From assembly GCA_039105265.1 (NCBI GenBank), contig JAPFFF010000034.1:310001-374000 (forward strand): 64,000 nucleotides of DNA, read 5' to 3'. This DNA is from Tritrichomonas musculus (Eukaryota > Parabasalia > Tritrichomonadida > Tritrichomonadidae). The position numbers and the translations under genes were made by a program. The notes under the pieces were generated by a model. The model had not been told where the DNA came from. It searched no databases and was given only the letters and a program-made list of their open reading frames with translations. This document shows, one piece after another, positions 19,385 to 29,518 of this stretch. Within the stretch, counting starts at the first letter, position 1, and every line of letters starts with the position of its first letter.

Positions 19385-20344
19385 AGTGATTTTTTTTTAT
19401 ATCTAATTTAGCTTTATGTGATAAAATTTTTGACGGCAAAATTATTCTCACAAATTATTTATATATAGTAAAGATTTCCTCAAAAAAACGATGTTTGAGC
19501 CATTTTAGTTTAATGTCCATTAAAAAATTGATTTATATATATTACAAAAAGATTATAAAGCTTGTTTATTTATAAAAATCAAATTTTAATAACAGGATAA
19601 ATCTATTTTTATTAATATTTTATTTGAGCTTTTTATATGAGGTCTCAGAATAATTGAGATGAAGTATTGAAAATTTACGATCAAATATTTGTTAACAGAA
19701 TATGACATTAGAGGTCAAAATGTTTGATGCTTGTTATGTTATAATGTCAAATTAGAATACCAGTTTTATTATATAATTTTATTTTATTTCATTATATAAA
19801 TTCTATTTTATATTTAATTATCTTAAGCCGAAAAAAATATTAAATGTCATTGCTTAAAATTTTAACTCAAAATTATAATTATATGGGGGAATTTTTTTAG
19901 CACAGTGATGCAGCACAGAGAACTTTTTGTATGCATATATGGTCTAAATGAACTTTTTGAGAAATTAAAATTTATTATTTTTAAACCAAATAGCATGACC
20001 CCCTATTCATGCTTTTTTTATTCCTTTTAAATAATTTAAAAGTATTGGTTTTCTTATTTAATACTGATTTTAACCATTAAATCCTAAATTATATCAATGT
20101 AGGAAGCCCATCAAGCCATTTGATTATCTAAATTAATAATAATATTAATCAAATAATAATCTCATTTTTGAAAATTTTCGATTATTTCGCGTTTAACATA
20201 TTCTTTAAATGGCCTAAATTAAGAAATCAATAAAAAATACAAGGAACTTTTAATCTTTTCTATATAAAATAAAGCTCGAAAAAATGGACAATTATTTTCT
20301 TCTGAAAAAGTTGTATGTGCTCTAAAGAATTCCTCTTATTATAT
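19385..20344. other. AT-rich intergenic region, nothing recognised
   Basis: Long spacer between the GTPase start and the repeats near 20.4 kb. No ORF, RNA or repeat family was recognised. Confidence 0.5.
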
Positions 20345-20514
20345 CAATATAGAATTACCGGTAATTACCAGAAATCATAAAAATTTTTACCGGCGGTTAT
20401 TTTAAACGTATTTACTGGTCAATACTTAATACTCCAAAAAAAACACCAGTATTTACTGCTTACCAGTAGCATTCGGGTAAACGGTAAAAACTGATCTCGG
20501 TATCCATCCCTGAC
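20345..20514 (-). mobile_element. possible hAT-type terminal relic
   Basis: On the minus strand the segment starts CAGGGATGG, a common type of hAT terminal sequence. It then carries several short TACC/GGTA-type subterminal motifs (GATACCG, TTTACCCG, ACTGGTAA, TTACCGGTAA). Only one end is seen. The base composition differs from the surrounding simple AT sequence. It is either a solo end or a truncated non-autonomous element. Confidence 0.35.
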
Positions 20515-20531
20515 TAATAACACTCTATATA

Positions 20532-20657
20532 ACAAAAGTGCAAAAAAGTTCTCGCCAATTTTTTCGGAAGTACGTTATAAGGTCAATATTGACCTTAACC
20601 GTTGGGCTCAAAAGAGATTGGGGCAAAAAATATCTCCAAAAAAAAAAAAAAAAAAAA
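20532..20657 (+). mobile_element. poly(A)-tailed short repeat, copy B (SINE-like)
   Basis: Second copy of the 16.6-kb repeat. It has the same ACAAAAGTG start, the same TTGACCTTAACCGTTGG and AGAGATTGGGGCAAAAAATA blocks, and a 20-A tail. The two bodies differ at about ten to fifteen positions by eye. Both copies sit just downstream of minus-strand genes, in antisense orientation to them. Confidence 0.55.
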
Positions 20658-20820
20658 CTTTGGAAAGTTTGTTTTAAGTTTCAAATTGAGTATATCTTTA
20701 TTATATATTAGTTTCAAGAAATTTTTGGAAGTTTCCTACCTTTTATAATGTAAACAATACTGATAAATATTAATCAAGAGTGTTAATCGTGAAAAACACT
20801 ACAATAATCGTAAAAAATCA

Positions 20821-20823
<3 letters not shown>

Positions 20824-20858
<35 letters not shown>

Positions 20859-20861
20859 TAA
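20824..20861. repeat. AT dinucleotide microsatellite
   Basis: A run of alternating A and T, about 35 bp long, with one cytosine interruption. It lies just beyond the 3' end of the four-kinase gene. Confidence 0.85.
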
Positions 20862-20906
20862 AGATTTTCATTTTCGTTTGATTGCTGAAGTGATCTCTTT
20901 TTAAAA

Positions 20907-23900
20907 TTATTTCAGTCTTTGGATGTATTCATGAAATTCTTTTTGATTGATTTCACTCGTGATGAAAGATTGTTCTGTTTCAAGTTGTGAAACAATTGAT
21001 GCAAATGAAGGACGTTTTTCTATATCATTTGATAGGCACGAGTAAATCAAATTCTTATAACAATCTTCAATATTTCTGTCTAAATGCAGTAATTTTGATA
21101 TATCTTTAATATTTTTAATGAACACAATTGGATTTGAATTATCATCAAATGCTTTTTCACACGTGATTGTTTCATACAAAACAAAACCGAATGAATAAAT
21201 ATAACTTTTCTCAGTGTTTTCACCAGTCATCATTGTTTCAGGTGCAGTGAACATTTGTGACATTTTACTAATATTCATCGTGTAACTGGAAGCAAGTTGC
21301 GTCTTTTGTGGAAGAGTGTAGAAGCCGATTTCGCCCAGTTTTGGTTCAAATTCATCGTTGATGTAAACATTCTGCGTGCTTAACTCTGGATGATTGATGT
21401 TATGTGAATGCAAATATAACATTCCACTTGCAATTCCATAAATAATCTTCAGTTTCGTTGTTTTGTTCCATCTCGATTCATGAATTCCCATTCGTTCTTT
21501 TAAAAGTTGATTTTTCAAAGTCAATTTCCCAACATATTCGAGAAAACGAACTGGCTTATTCTGACCTTCGAAATCATGAAAACTGAATCCAATAAATTGC
21601 TGAATTGTTGGATATTTCATTGATAAAAGATTTTGGATTTCAGATGAAATATTTGATAAGCATTTATCAGATAAAACATCTAATTTTATGCTTGATACAG
21701 ATGCTATGCAAGTTTCATTTGTATCTTTATTGACAACTTTGTAAAATGAATTGAATTGGTCTTCCTCTATTTTGTTTACTAATCTATACTTGTCAAGTGA
21801 CACAATTCCATCACAATTCATTGATTGTTGTTGTTCTTTTTTCAATTGGCTATATATCGATTTTAGCTGATATGTTGGAAATTGGCTGTCACTTTTCTCA
21901 TTCAATTTCTCATTAATAATTTTGATATAAGCTTCAAAAAGATTTTTATCAACATTTTTGATGAATTTTTCACTTTTTAATTGGTTGATTATACTTTTGA
22001 ATGAAGGACGTTTTTCTGGATCTTGATTCCAACATAATTCAATCAATTCTCTATATTCAATAGGAACTGTATCATCCAATTCTGGACGCAAATTATTATT
22101 AGCTACATTATACATAACATAACAACTGCTCAATCCATTGTAGGGAACTTGTTTTCTTATGATTTCATAGACAAGAATAGCAAAAGAATATATATCTGCT
22201 TTTTCAGAATATGCATCATCATCATTAAACAACTCAGGTGCCATAAAAAATAGCGTGCCAAATATCTGTGAATTACTTCTATTTTGTTGTATTTCATCTT
22301 GTGATTCAGAAAGACCAAAATCAGTAAGAATTGGGAAGAGAAAGTTATTCAAAAGCACATTATCTGGTTTAACATCAAGATGTAGAATATCATTATCATG
22401 TAAATATGAAATTGCAGATGCAATACCATAAATATTGATCAATTTCATCGTCTCATCCCAAAATTCAAATTCTATCCCTTGTCTTTCTTTGTCAAGAAAT
22501 TCTTCCAATGATCCATTTTCGATGTATTTCATGATAATAACCTGACTCTCTTCTTGATTAAAATCTTTTAAACAATATCCGTGAAGTTTTATAATTGATG
22601 AATGATTTAATTTCGAAAGAATCATTATTTCATGCATGAAATCTTGAAATAAAATTTTTTTTGGTATTTTTGCAGCATATGTTTTTCCAGTTGTTTTTTC
22701 TATGATTTTATAAATGATTCCAAAACTGCCAGATCCAATTTCACCTTCTTTTTTGAAATTTCGAAGATCAAGCTTTTTGATGGCATATTTTGTTTCTTGT
22801 TTCACTTTTTGAATATATTCACGATATTTGATTTCATCAATTCCATCAATGATGACTTTTTCACTTTCAAGTTCGTGAAGAATGTTTGAAAATGATGGCC
22901 TTTCCTCTGGTTCTTTAGACAAACACTTCTTAATAAGTTCTTGATAGAATTTAGGAATTTCTTGGTCAAGTTCAACATTTTTATTATAAAATTCAATATG
23001 AAAATTTTCAAGAGTAAGAATTTTGTTCATGATGATTGAATAAACAATAAGTCCAAATGAATACACTTCACTTTTTTCTGAAATTACTTTTGAATGAAGA
23101 TATTCTGGTGACTGGTAATAACTTGAAATATTATTATCGAAACCAACTTTTCTATTTTGAAGGAAATAATTTGTCAGTTTTGGTTGATATTCGTCATTAA
23201 TAAAAATGTTTGTTGGATTAATGAATGGATTATAAATATCATTCTTATATAAGTATGACATTGAAGATGCAATTCCATAGATAACAATGAGTTTATTTGT
23301 TGAATTCCAATTTGAATCATTGCTTCCTTTTTCTATGATTTCAGATAAATACTTATCTGAACAACATTCATACAAAATGATTGGTTTCGGTTCTTTTTTG
23401 ATATTCCAAAAACTAAATGCAAAGAATTTTGAAATTGAAGGATGTTTCATTTCATTAAGTTTAGAAATATCAATTATTACTTCTTTTTTTTCTTCTTGAG
23501 TAAAAATAATATCAAAATTTGATGTTATTGATAAAAAAACGTTTGGTTTATCCTCAAGTTTTTGTGATGTAAAAAACTCACCTTTGAATACATCAGTAAC
23601 TTTCATATCGGAAATTATATGAGGATCAAACAAGCCAGGTCCTGATGAATACTCGTTCATATCTTGATATTCTTGATAAAAAGGTTTAAGAGAAATCAAA
23701 GGAAATTTATGAATTTGAGATTCATCACGTTCATCGATATATTTTATATAAGAACGATAGAGTTCTTCATTGACATTTTTCGTAATGAATTTTTTTTCTG
23801 TTTTCAAATGTTCAACAATTGATTCAAAAGTTGGACGTTTTCCTGGATCTTGATTCCAACAAGATTCAATCAAGGTTTTATATACTTGAGGAATATCTTT

Positions 23901-24686
23901 TTTGTATGATGGTCTTTTACTATTATAAACAACGTCGTATTGAATCTTAAATACATTTTGATTTTCAAACGGAAAAACTTTGTTTATGATTTCATACACG
24001 CACATTGCAAATGAATAAACATCAGCAGCTTTTGTGTATTCTCCTTCATAAAGTTCTGGCGCTATAAATGAAGGTGTACCAACTGGACCTGAACCATTTT
24101 GCGTGCTATCTTTAGTGGAAAGAGACTTAGAGAAACCAAATCCAAACAACTTTGGAAAAAGATGTTCATCAAGAAGAATGTTGTCTGGTTTGAGATTTCT
24201 ATGAATAATATTTAATGAATGAAGATATTTTAACGAGGATGCAATGCCATAAATGCAAATAAGTCGCATCGTGTCGTTCCAAACTGAAATTTGGTAGCCA
24301 TTTCGTTCAATTTTGAGTGTTTCCTCGAGTTTGTAATTGGGTAAAAATTCTCTAATAATTACTGGTCTAAATGAATTATCAAAATCAGTAGGACTGTAGC
24401 CAACAAATTTAACAATGGAAGGGAAATCTAATTTGGACATATTTATAACTTCACGTGAAAGCTTGATTCTAAATTTATCATTGAAATCAATTTTCAGAAT
24501 TTTTGCTGCATAGACTTCTCCGCTTTTTTTATCTATTATTTTGTAGGTTTTGCCAAAATTACCATCTCTGATTTTTGATTCCAATTTATAATTATGAAGT
24601 TCTACTCTTTGAACATTTTTGATTTCAAATGGATTTTCTTTTTCTTCGTCATAAAAGCTTTCTTCTTTGTAGGTTTTCTCTTGCAT
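20907..24686 (-). CDS. four tandem TKL-like kinase domains, only the third catalytically complete
   Basis: 1259 residues with four consecutive kinase folds. Domain 1 (~30-310) keeps the AAK lysine, but its catalytic loop reads IIHRNLKPDN and the DFG site reads GFG. Domain 2 (~365-625) has YNPFINPTN and TNY at those sites. Domain 3 (~645-915) has GSGSFG, AAKIPKK, ILHLDVKPDNVLL, TDFGL and MAPEL, so it should be active. Domain 4 (~965-1245) has HPELSTQN and EIGF. Each domain ends in a conserved C-lobe signature such as CWNQDPxKRPSF. The layout is pseudo-pseudo-active-pseudo, recalling the regulated pseudokinase-kinase pairs of JAKs, though of independent origin. The pseudokinases probably scaffold or regulate domain 3. 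Part of domains 1-3 has been copied to 15.9 kb. Confidence 0.9.
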   Translation of the reverse strand: MQEKTYKEESFYDEEKENPFEIKNVQRVELHNYKLESKIRDGNFGKTYKIIDKKSGEVYAAKILKIDFNDKFRIKLSREVINMSKLDFPSIVKFVGYSPTDFDNSFRPVIIREFLPNYKLEETLKIERNGYQISVWNDTMRLICIYGIASSLKYLHSLNIIHRNLKPDNILLDEHLFPKLFGFGFSKSLSTKDSTQNGSGPVGTPSFIAPELYEGEYTKAADVYSFAMCVYEIINKVFPFENQNVFKIQYDVVYNSKRPSYKKDIPQVYKTLIESCWNQDPGKRPTFESIVEHLKTEKKFITKNVNEELYRSYIKYIDERDESQIHKFPLISLKPFYQEYQDMNEYSSGPGLFDPHIISDMKVTDVFKGEFFTSQKLEDKPNVFLSITSNFDIIFTQEEKKEVIIDISKLNEMKHPSISKFFAFSFWNIKKEPKPIILYECCSDKYLSEIIEKGSNDSNWNSTNKLIVIYGIASSMSYLYKNDIYNPFINPTNIFINDEYQPKLTNYFLQNRKVGFDNNISSYYQSPEYLHSKVISEKSEVYSFGLIVYSIIMNKILTLENFHIEFYNKNVELDQEIPKFYQELIKKCLSKEPEERPSFSNILHELESEKVIIDGIDEIKYREYIQKVKQETKYAIKKLDLRNFKKEGEIGSGSFGIIYKIIEKTTGKTYAAKIPKKILFQDFMHEIMILSKLNHSSIIKLHGYCLKDFNQEESQVIIMKYIENGSLEEFLDKERQGIEFEFWDETMKLINIYGIASAISYLHDNDILHLDVKPDNVLLNNFLFPILTDFGLSESQDEIQQNRSNSQIFGTLFFMAPELFNDDDAYSEKADIYSFAILVYEIIRKQVPYNGLSSCYVMYNVANNNLRPELDDTVPIEYRELIELCWNQDPEKRPSFKSIINQLKSEKFIKNVDKNLFEAYIKIINEKLNEKSDSQFPTYQLKSIYSQLKKEQQQSMNCDGIVSLDKYRLVNKIEEDQFNSFYKVVNKDTNETCIASVSSIKLDVLSDKCLSNISSEIQNLLSMKYPTIQQFIGFSFHDFEGQNKPVRFLEYVGKLTLKNQLLKERMGIHESRWNKTTKLKIIYGIASGMLYLHSHNINHPELSTQNVYINDEFEPKLGEIGFYTLPQKTQLASSYTMNISKMSQMFTAPETMMTGENTEKSYIYSFGFVLYETITCEKAFDDNSNPIVFIKNIKDISKLLHLDRNIEDCYKNLIYSCLSNDIEKRPSFASIVSQLETEQSFITSEINQKEFHEYIQRLK

Positions 24687-25558
24687 CTAAAGTAGAAATA
24701 TTGAATGCGTATTTGGTATATATATATTTATTCAATATCACTATTTTTTTAATATAAATTATAAAATGTTTATATAATTTTATAATTATTATTTGATTTT
24801 AAAGTTATTATTTAATTTTTGATTGATAAAAAACAAAAATGCTATATTAAATTTAAAGGTACCCAAACTCTATTTTTTCGGACAATACCTTTTATATATT
24901 ATTTGATTATTTTATAAATACTAATATTTATATATATTTTAAAATATTAAATTTTTATCTAATAATTACCAGTATAAATAGATATTTAATTTTGTCTAAT
25001 TTTGATTAGTTTACAAATTTACAAAATTGAAAAAGTTTTAAAATGATTGTTTTATAAATTTGAATAAAAAATCTTTTTGATTAACATTTTTTAAATAAAT
25101 GAAAACATATAAATGTTTACATATATATATTTATTGTTATTAATAGTTTTTTTTGATTATTTTTTGAGAATCTAAGAAAATTATCATTTTAATTATTGCA
25201 TTTTATAATTTCATTGTCATTATATATATAATAATATAGAAAAATATAAGTTCAAAAATAAAAAAATAATATTTTAATCACCACTTTTCTAGGGTTTTTA
25301 AATTTTTCAAAAAGTAAAGATTAAAAATTCTAATTTCCTCTGTAATGAACCAAACAGGTTGTAAATAGTATCAAACAATTATACATATGATAATGATTTA
25401 AAATATGCTATTATAATTTTAGTAAGTCTTAAAATCACCAACTTTTTGCTTTCAACAAATTGAAAGAAAAGAGTTTGTATACCTTTTTAAATTTTTAACT
25501 ATAAAAATTGAATTAAATAAACCAAATATCCATTCATTTCTTTATATTTTTATTTCTA
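24687..25558. other. divergent intergenic region
   Basis: AT-rich spacer between two divergently transcribed kinase genes, which must carry both promoters. Nothing else is recognised apart from an initiator-like TCATTT at 25534-25539. Confidence 0.5.
25534..25539 (+). promoter_or_regulatory. initiator-like element before kinase-Sel1 gene
   Basis: TCATTT fits the trichomonad TCA+1Y(T/A) initiator and would give a leader of about 23 nt. This is a single weak match. Confidence 0.3.
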
Positions 25559-28500
25559 ATGCAAGAAAGCTTTCATGAGTTTGAAAATCTTTTTAAAAAT
25601 AAAGCTCTTTCAATAAAAAATGAGCATTTACAAACAATTCTGTATAAGATAGAATTTCTTTATTTACCCAACAACATCAACGATATATTAATAAAATATC
25701 TTCAGAACGAATCAAAGATTTTCATCATTGATGAATACACAGACGAAGATGAGGACAAATATTTGTTTGTTTGTTTTGATTACAAATTAATAATTTTATC
25801 TCATGAACAAGGTTTCCTATATCTTAACAATTTTGTGTCCCATTATGAATATTCAGAAATGTACTTTTTAAAAAATAATTCAATTTTTGGACCAAATATG
25901 AAAATAGCAGATATATTATTCCTATATGAAATTAATCATTTGTCAAAGCAATTTATTCATAATATCAACAAATGTAAATCATTTTTAAAGATAACTGTCA
26001 ATTGCATTTCAGGATTTTTAATTAAGAAAAGTTATGAAAATGCATTAAAAAAATACAAAAGCAAATTGTATGCAGATTTTAATTTTGAAAAGCCAAAAGA
26101 AACAGTTTTTTATGAAAAAGACTACGTTATTCTGAGAGAAATAGGAAGAGGGAGTTCATCAGACGTTAATCTGATTTATTATTATAAGAACGAAGAATTA
26201 CTTGCATTAAAAAGGCCATTTGACAATGGTATTGAGACAGTAAAGAGAGAACGACAAAATTATTTAAAATTCAGTTTTCCATTTATGCCAAAATACTACG
26301 GTTATGTTTGTCATGAAGATCGTGAATACATTGTAATTGAATATATCATTGGCCAAACTCTTGACGAATATGACATTACGAAGCTAAATGAATATGAAAA
26401 AACTGAAATTGGTTTTCAGTTAGGTCAAATTATTAAATATTTTCACTCCAAAGAGCACGTGTATCGTGACTTTAAAATGGATAATATTATTATTGATATT
26501 AACAAGAATGGAATTGTCATTGATTTTGATCGTTTAGTTGAGATAAAAGAACAAAAAACAATGGATTTGTGCAGTGAATTCATGGCACCAGAATATTATA
26601 CAAATCTAAAATGTTCATATGATACTGACGCTATATCGCTAGGATGCATTTTAACTTACCTGATTACATGCGAAAAACCAACATGTAGTACAGAGTATAT
26701 GGAAATAGGTAAAAAATATTTAGAAGCAGATTTTTTTCTATTTGGGAAGATTTGGTTTGAACTTATTCCCGAAAAACAAGATATAGATAAAGCAATTTAT
26801 TATTTTAAATTAGCTGCAAATCAAAAAGATCCACGTGCCCAATATCAACTTGGAATTATTTATTATACAGGTGAGCATGTAGCACGAGATATAAACAAAT
26901 CAATTTATTATTTTCAACTCTCTGCTAACCTAAATGTTTCAGATGCCCAATTTAACCTTGGAGCTATTTATTATTCAAATGAATATGTAACACGAGATAT
27001 CAATAAATCAATTCATTATTTGGCACTTGCTGCTAATCAAAATAATTCAGATGCACAATTTGAACTTGGAATTATTTATTTTAATGATGAATATATCCCA
27101 CTTGATATCAACAAGTCAATCCATTATTTTTCACTTGCAGCAAATCAAAATAATTCGAAAGCACAATATTTACTTGGACTTATTTTTTATTCTGGTGAAT
27201 ATATTGCACGAGATATTAACAAATCAATTCATTATTTGACACTTGCAGCAAATCAAAATGATTCAGATGCACAATTTAAACTTGGACTTATTTTTTATTC
27301 TGGTGAATATATTGCACGAGATATTAACAAATCAATTCATTATTTGACACTTGCAGCAAATCAAAATGATTCAGATGCACAATTTAAACTTGGAAATATT
27401 TATTATTCAAATAAATATGTAACACGAGATATTAACAAATCAATTCATTATTTTTCACTTGCTGCAAATCAAAATGATTCGAAAGCACAATTTAAACTTG
27501 GACTTATTTTTTATTCTGGTGAATATATTGCACGAGATATTAACAAATCAATTCATTATTTTTCACTTGCTGCAAATCAAAATGATTCGAAAGCACAATT
27601 TAAACTTGGACTTATTTTTTATTCTGGTGAATATATTGCACGAGATATTAACAAATCAATTTATTATTTGACACTTGCTGCAAATCAAAATGATTCGAAA
27701 GCACAATATTTACTTGGAATTATTTATTCTGATGATGAATATATCGCACTTGATATCAATAAGTCAATTCATTATTTTTCACTTGCTGCTAATCAAAATG
27801 ATTCAGATGCACAATTTAAACTTGGACTTATTTTTTATTCTGGTGAATATATTGCACGAGATATTAACAAATCAATTCATTATTTGACACTTGCAGCAGA
27901 TCAAAATAATTCAAATGCACAATTTGAACTTGGACTTATTTTTTATTCTGGTGAATATATCACACGAGATATTAACAAATCAATTCATTATTTGACACTT
28001 GCAGCAGATCAAAATAATTCAAATGCACAATGTTTTCTTGGACTTATTTTTTATTCTGGTGAATATATTGCACGAGATATTAACAAATCAATTCATTATT
28101 TGACACTTGCTGCAAACCAAAGTAACTCGAAAGCATTATATTTTCTTGGAATTTTTTATTATTCAAATGAATATTTAACACGAGATATCCATAAATCAAT
28201 TCATTATTTAACACTTGCTTCATATCAAAATGATTCAGATGCACAATGTTTTCTTGGATCTATATATCATGATAATGAATATATCCCTCGAGATATTAAT
28301 AAATCAATTCATTATTTTACACTTGCTGCAAATCAGAATAATTCAAATGCGCAATATTTTCTTGGAAAATTATATTATGAAGGTGAAATTGTAACACTAA
28401 ATATCAACAAATCAATATATTATTTAACACTTGCAGCAAATCAAAATAATCGTTTTTCACAATTTATTCTAGGATGCATTTATTATGAAGGATTGCACAT

Positions 28501-29101
28501 CGATTATGACATCGAAAAGGCAATTTATTATTTCAAAGAAGTATCGTGCTTCAACAATCAGTATGCGAAAAATAATCTTGGAATTATATATAAAACAGGT
28601 CAAGGAGTTCCTCCTAATCCTTCTGGCTCAATTGTTTATTTTGAAGAAGCTATTCGTCAGAAAGATGATGAAGTTGCGATGTTCAATCTTGCGCACATCT
28701 ATTTCTATGAAGAAGCAGGAATTTCAAATCTAGAAAAAGCTATTGAATTATTGGTAAAATCAGCCCTCAAAAATTTGATTCATTCTCTTCATCTTTTATG
28801 CCTGGCAGTGATCAAGAAATATGAATCACCAGATATTTTCAAAATTAAGAAAGACTTTAGTATGATAGACAATGAAAATAGTTCGATCCTCTCAGAAGAA
28901 GTCATAAAAAAAATCGAATCATTCAATCTAATGGAATCTATATATTATGATCTTTTATATAATGAACTCAAAGGATTCAATCTTGTTTATTATGGAAACA
29001 AAATCGAAAATCAAAAACGAAAGAAAAAAATTGAAATAATAGATAATAGGCCAGTTATCAATGAGATTTTTTATGAAGGACTTGGTGTTATTGAAATGTG
29101 A
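25559..29101 (+). CDS. protein kinase with homogenised Sel1-repeat array
   Basis: 1180 residues. The N-terminal domain (~1-185) matches that of the 11.5-kb gene. The kinase domain (~189-400) has a good glycine loop (IGRGSSSDV), lysine in LALKRP, HVYRDFKMDNII, VIDFD instead of DFG, and FMAPEYY; its C-lobe is shortened before the repeats begin. Eighteen Sel1 units run from ~404 to ~1050. Many differ by only one or two residues (GEYIARDINKSIHYLTLAA). The protein ends in INEIFYEGLG, a variant of the tail seen in the paralogues. The catalytic residues are present, so it may be active, with the solenoid acting as a docking surface. The repeat homogeneity suggests recent expansion or gene conversion. 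Confidence 0.9.
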   Translation: MQESFHEFENLFKNKALSIKNEHLQTILYKIEFLYLPNNINDILIKYLQNESKIFIIDEYTDEDEDKYLFVCFDYKLIILSHEQGFLYLNNFVSHYEYSEMYFLKNNSIFGPNMKIADILFLYEINHLSKQFIHNINKCKSFLKITVNCISGFLIKKSYENALKKYKSKLYADFNFEKPKETVFYEKDYVILREIGRGSSSDVNLIYYYKNEELLALKRPFDNGIETVKRERQNYLKFSFPFMPKYYGYVCHEDREYIVIEYIIGQTLDEYDITKLNEYEKTEIGFQLGQIIKYFHSKEHVYRDFKMDNIIIDINKNGIVIDFDRLVEIKEQKTMDLCSEFMAPEYYTNLKCSYDTDAISLGCILTYLITCEKPTCSTEYMEIGKKYLEADFFLFGKIWFELIPEKQDIDKAIYYFKLAANQKDPRAQYQLGIIYYTGEHVARDINKSIYYFQLSANLNVSDAQFNLGAIYYSNEYVTRDINKSIHYLALAANQNNSDAQFELGIIYFNDEYIPLDINKSIHYFSLAANQNNSKAQYLLGLIFYSGEYIARDINKSIHYLTLAANQNDSDAQFKLGLIFYSGEYIARDINKSIHYLTLAANQNDSDAQFKLGNIYYSNKYVTRDINKSIHYFSLAANQNDSKAQFKLGLIFYSGEYIARDINKSIHYFSLAANQNDSKAQFKLGLIFYSGEYIARDINKSIYYLTLAANQNDSKAQYLLGIIYSDDEYIALDINKSIHYFSLAANQNDSDAQFKLGLIFYSGEYIARDINKSIHYLTLAADQNNSNAQFELGLIFYSGEYITRDINKSIHYLTLAADQNNSNAQCFLGLIFYSGEYIARDINKSIHYLTLAANQSNSKALYFLGIFYYSNEYLTRDIHKSIHYLTLASYQNDSDAQCFLGSIYHDNEYIPRDINKSIHYFTLAANQNNSNAQYFLGKLYYEGEIVTLNINKSIYYLTLAANQNNRFSQFILGCIYYEGLHIDYDIEKAIYYFKEVSCFNNQYAKNNLGIIYKTGQGVPPNPSGSIVYFEEAIRQKDDEVAMFNLAHIYFYEEAGISNLEKAIELLVKSALKNLIHSLHLLCLAVIKKYESPDIFKIKKDFSMIDNENSSILSEEVIKKIESFNLMESIYYDLLYNELKGFNLVYYGNKIENQKRKKKIEIIDNRPVINEIFYEGLGVIEM
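26780..28530. repeat. 108-bp tandem repeats encoding Sel1 units
   Basis: About sixteen 108-bp units, several nearly identical at the DNA level, for example around 27180-27660 where GGTGAATATATTGCACGAGA recurs in phase. Identity falls off toward both ends of the array, as expected from unequal crossing-over in the centre. Confidence 0.9.
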
Positions 29102-29518
29102 AAAATAAATAAATAAAAATCGTTTAAATCACTACTAAAAAGCACTTTCTCAAATTTTTGTGATATATGATTGAATCAAGATTCTTGCGATTTTTGGTTT
29201 TGCAAATGCATGCATACAGATGATTTTGGTCATAATTTTTGTTATATCCTTCTAAAAGCTAAGTTTCAAGGAAATTTGCAATTGCTCTCAAATAATTCAA
29301 TATTGAAGCCAATGACACATAACGAATTTTATTTCTTTAGAAAACAAAAAGAAAGCAAAATGGCATAAAAATTCCGAATAATTTTATAATAATGTTTTAT
29401 TATTAAATAATTTTCAAAAACGTCAAAATTATTAAGTAACATGACTATGCTACAATGAATCGAATTGAAATGATTTTTACATCCAAGATGCTCCTGTAAT
29501 TATGAAACAAAATTTGGC
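29102..29518. other. intergenic between convergent genes
   Basis: Short 3' spacer between two convergent Sel1-kinase genes. A 65-codon frame near its middle has no recognisable content and is not called. Confidence 0.5.

Noticed and set aside
26780-28530. CRISPR-like regular repeat spacing
   Set aside because: The 108-bp units are continuous coding Sel1 repeats without spacers, in a eukaryotic gene.
29171-29368. 65-codon frame between convergent Sel1-kinase genes
   Set aside because: Short, no homology recognised, and in a 3' intergenic spacer.
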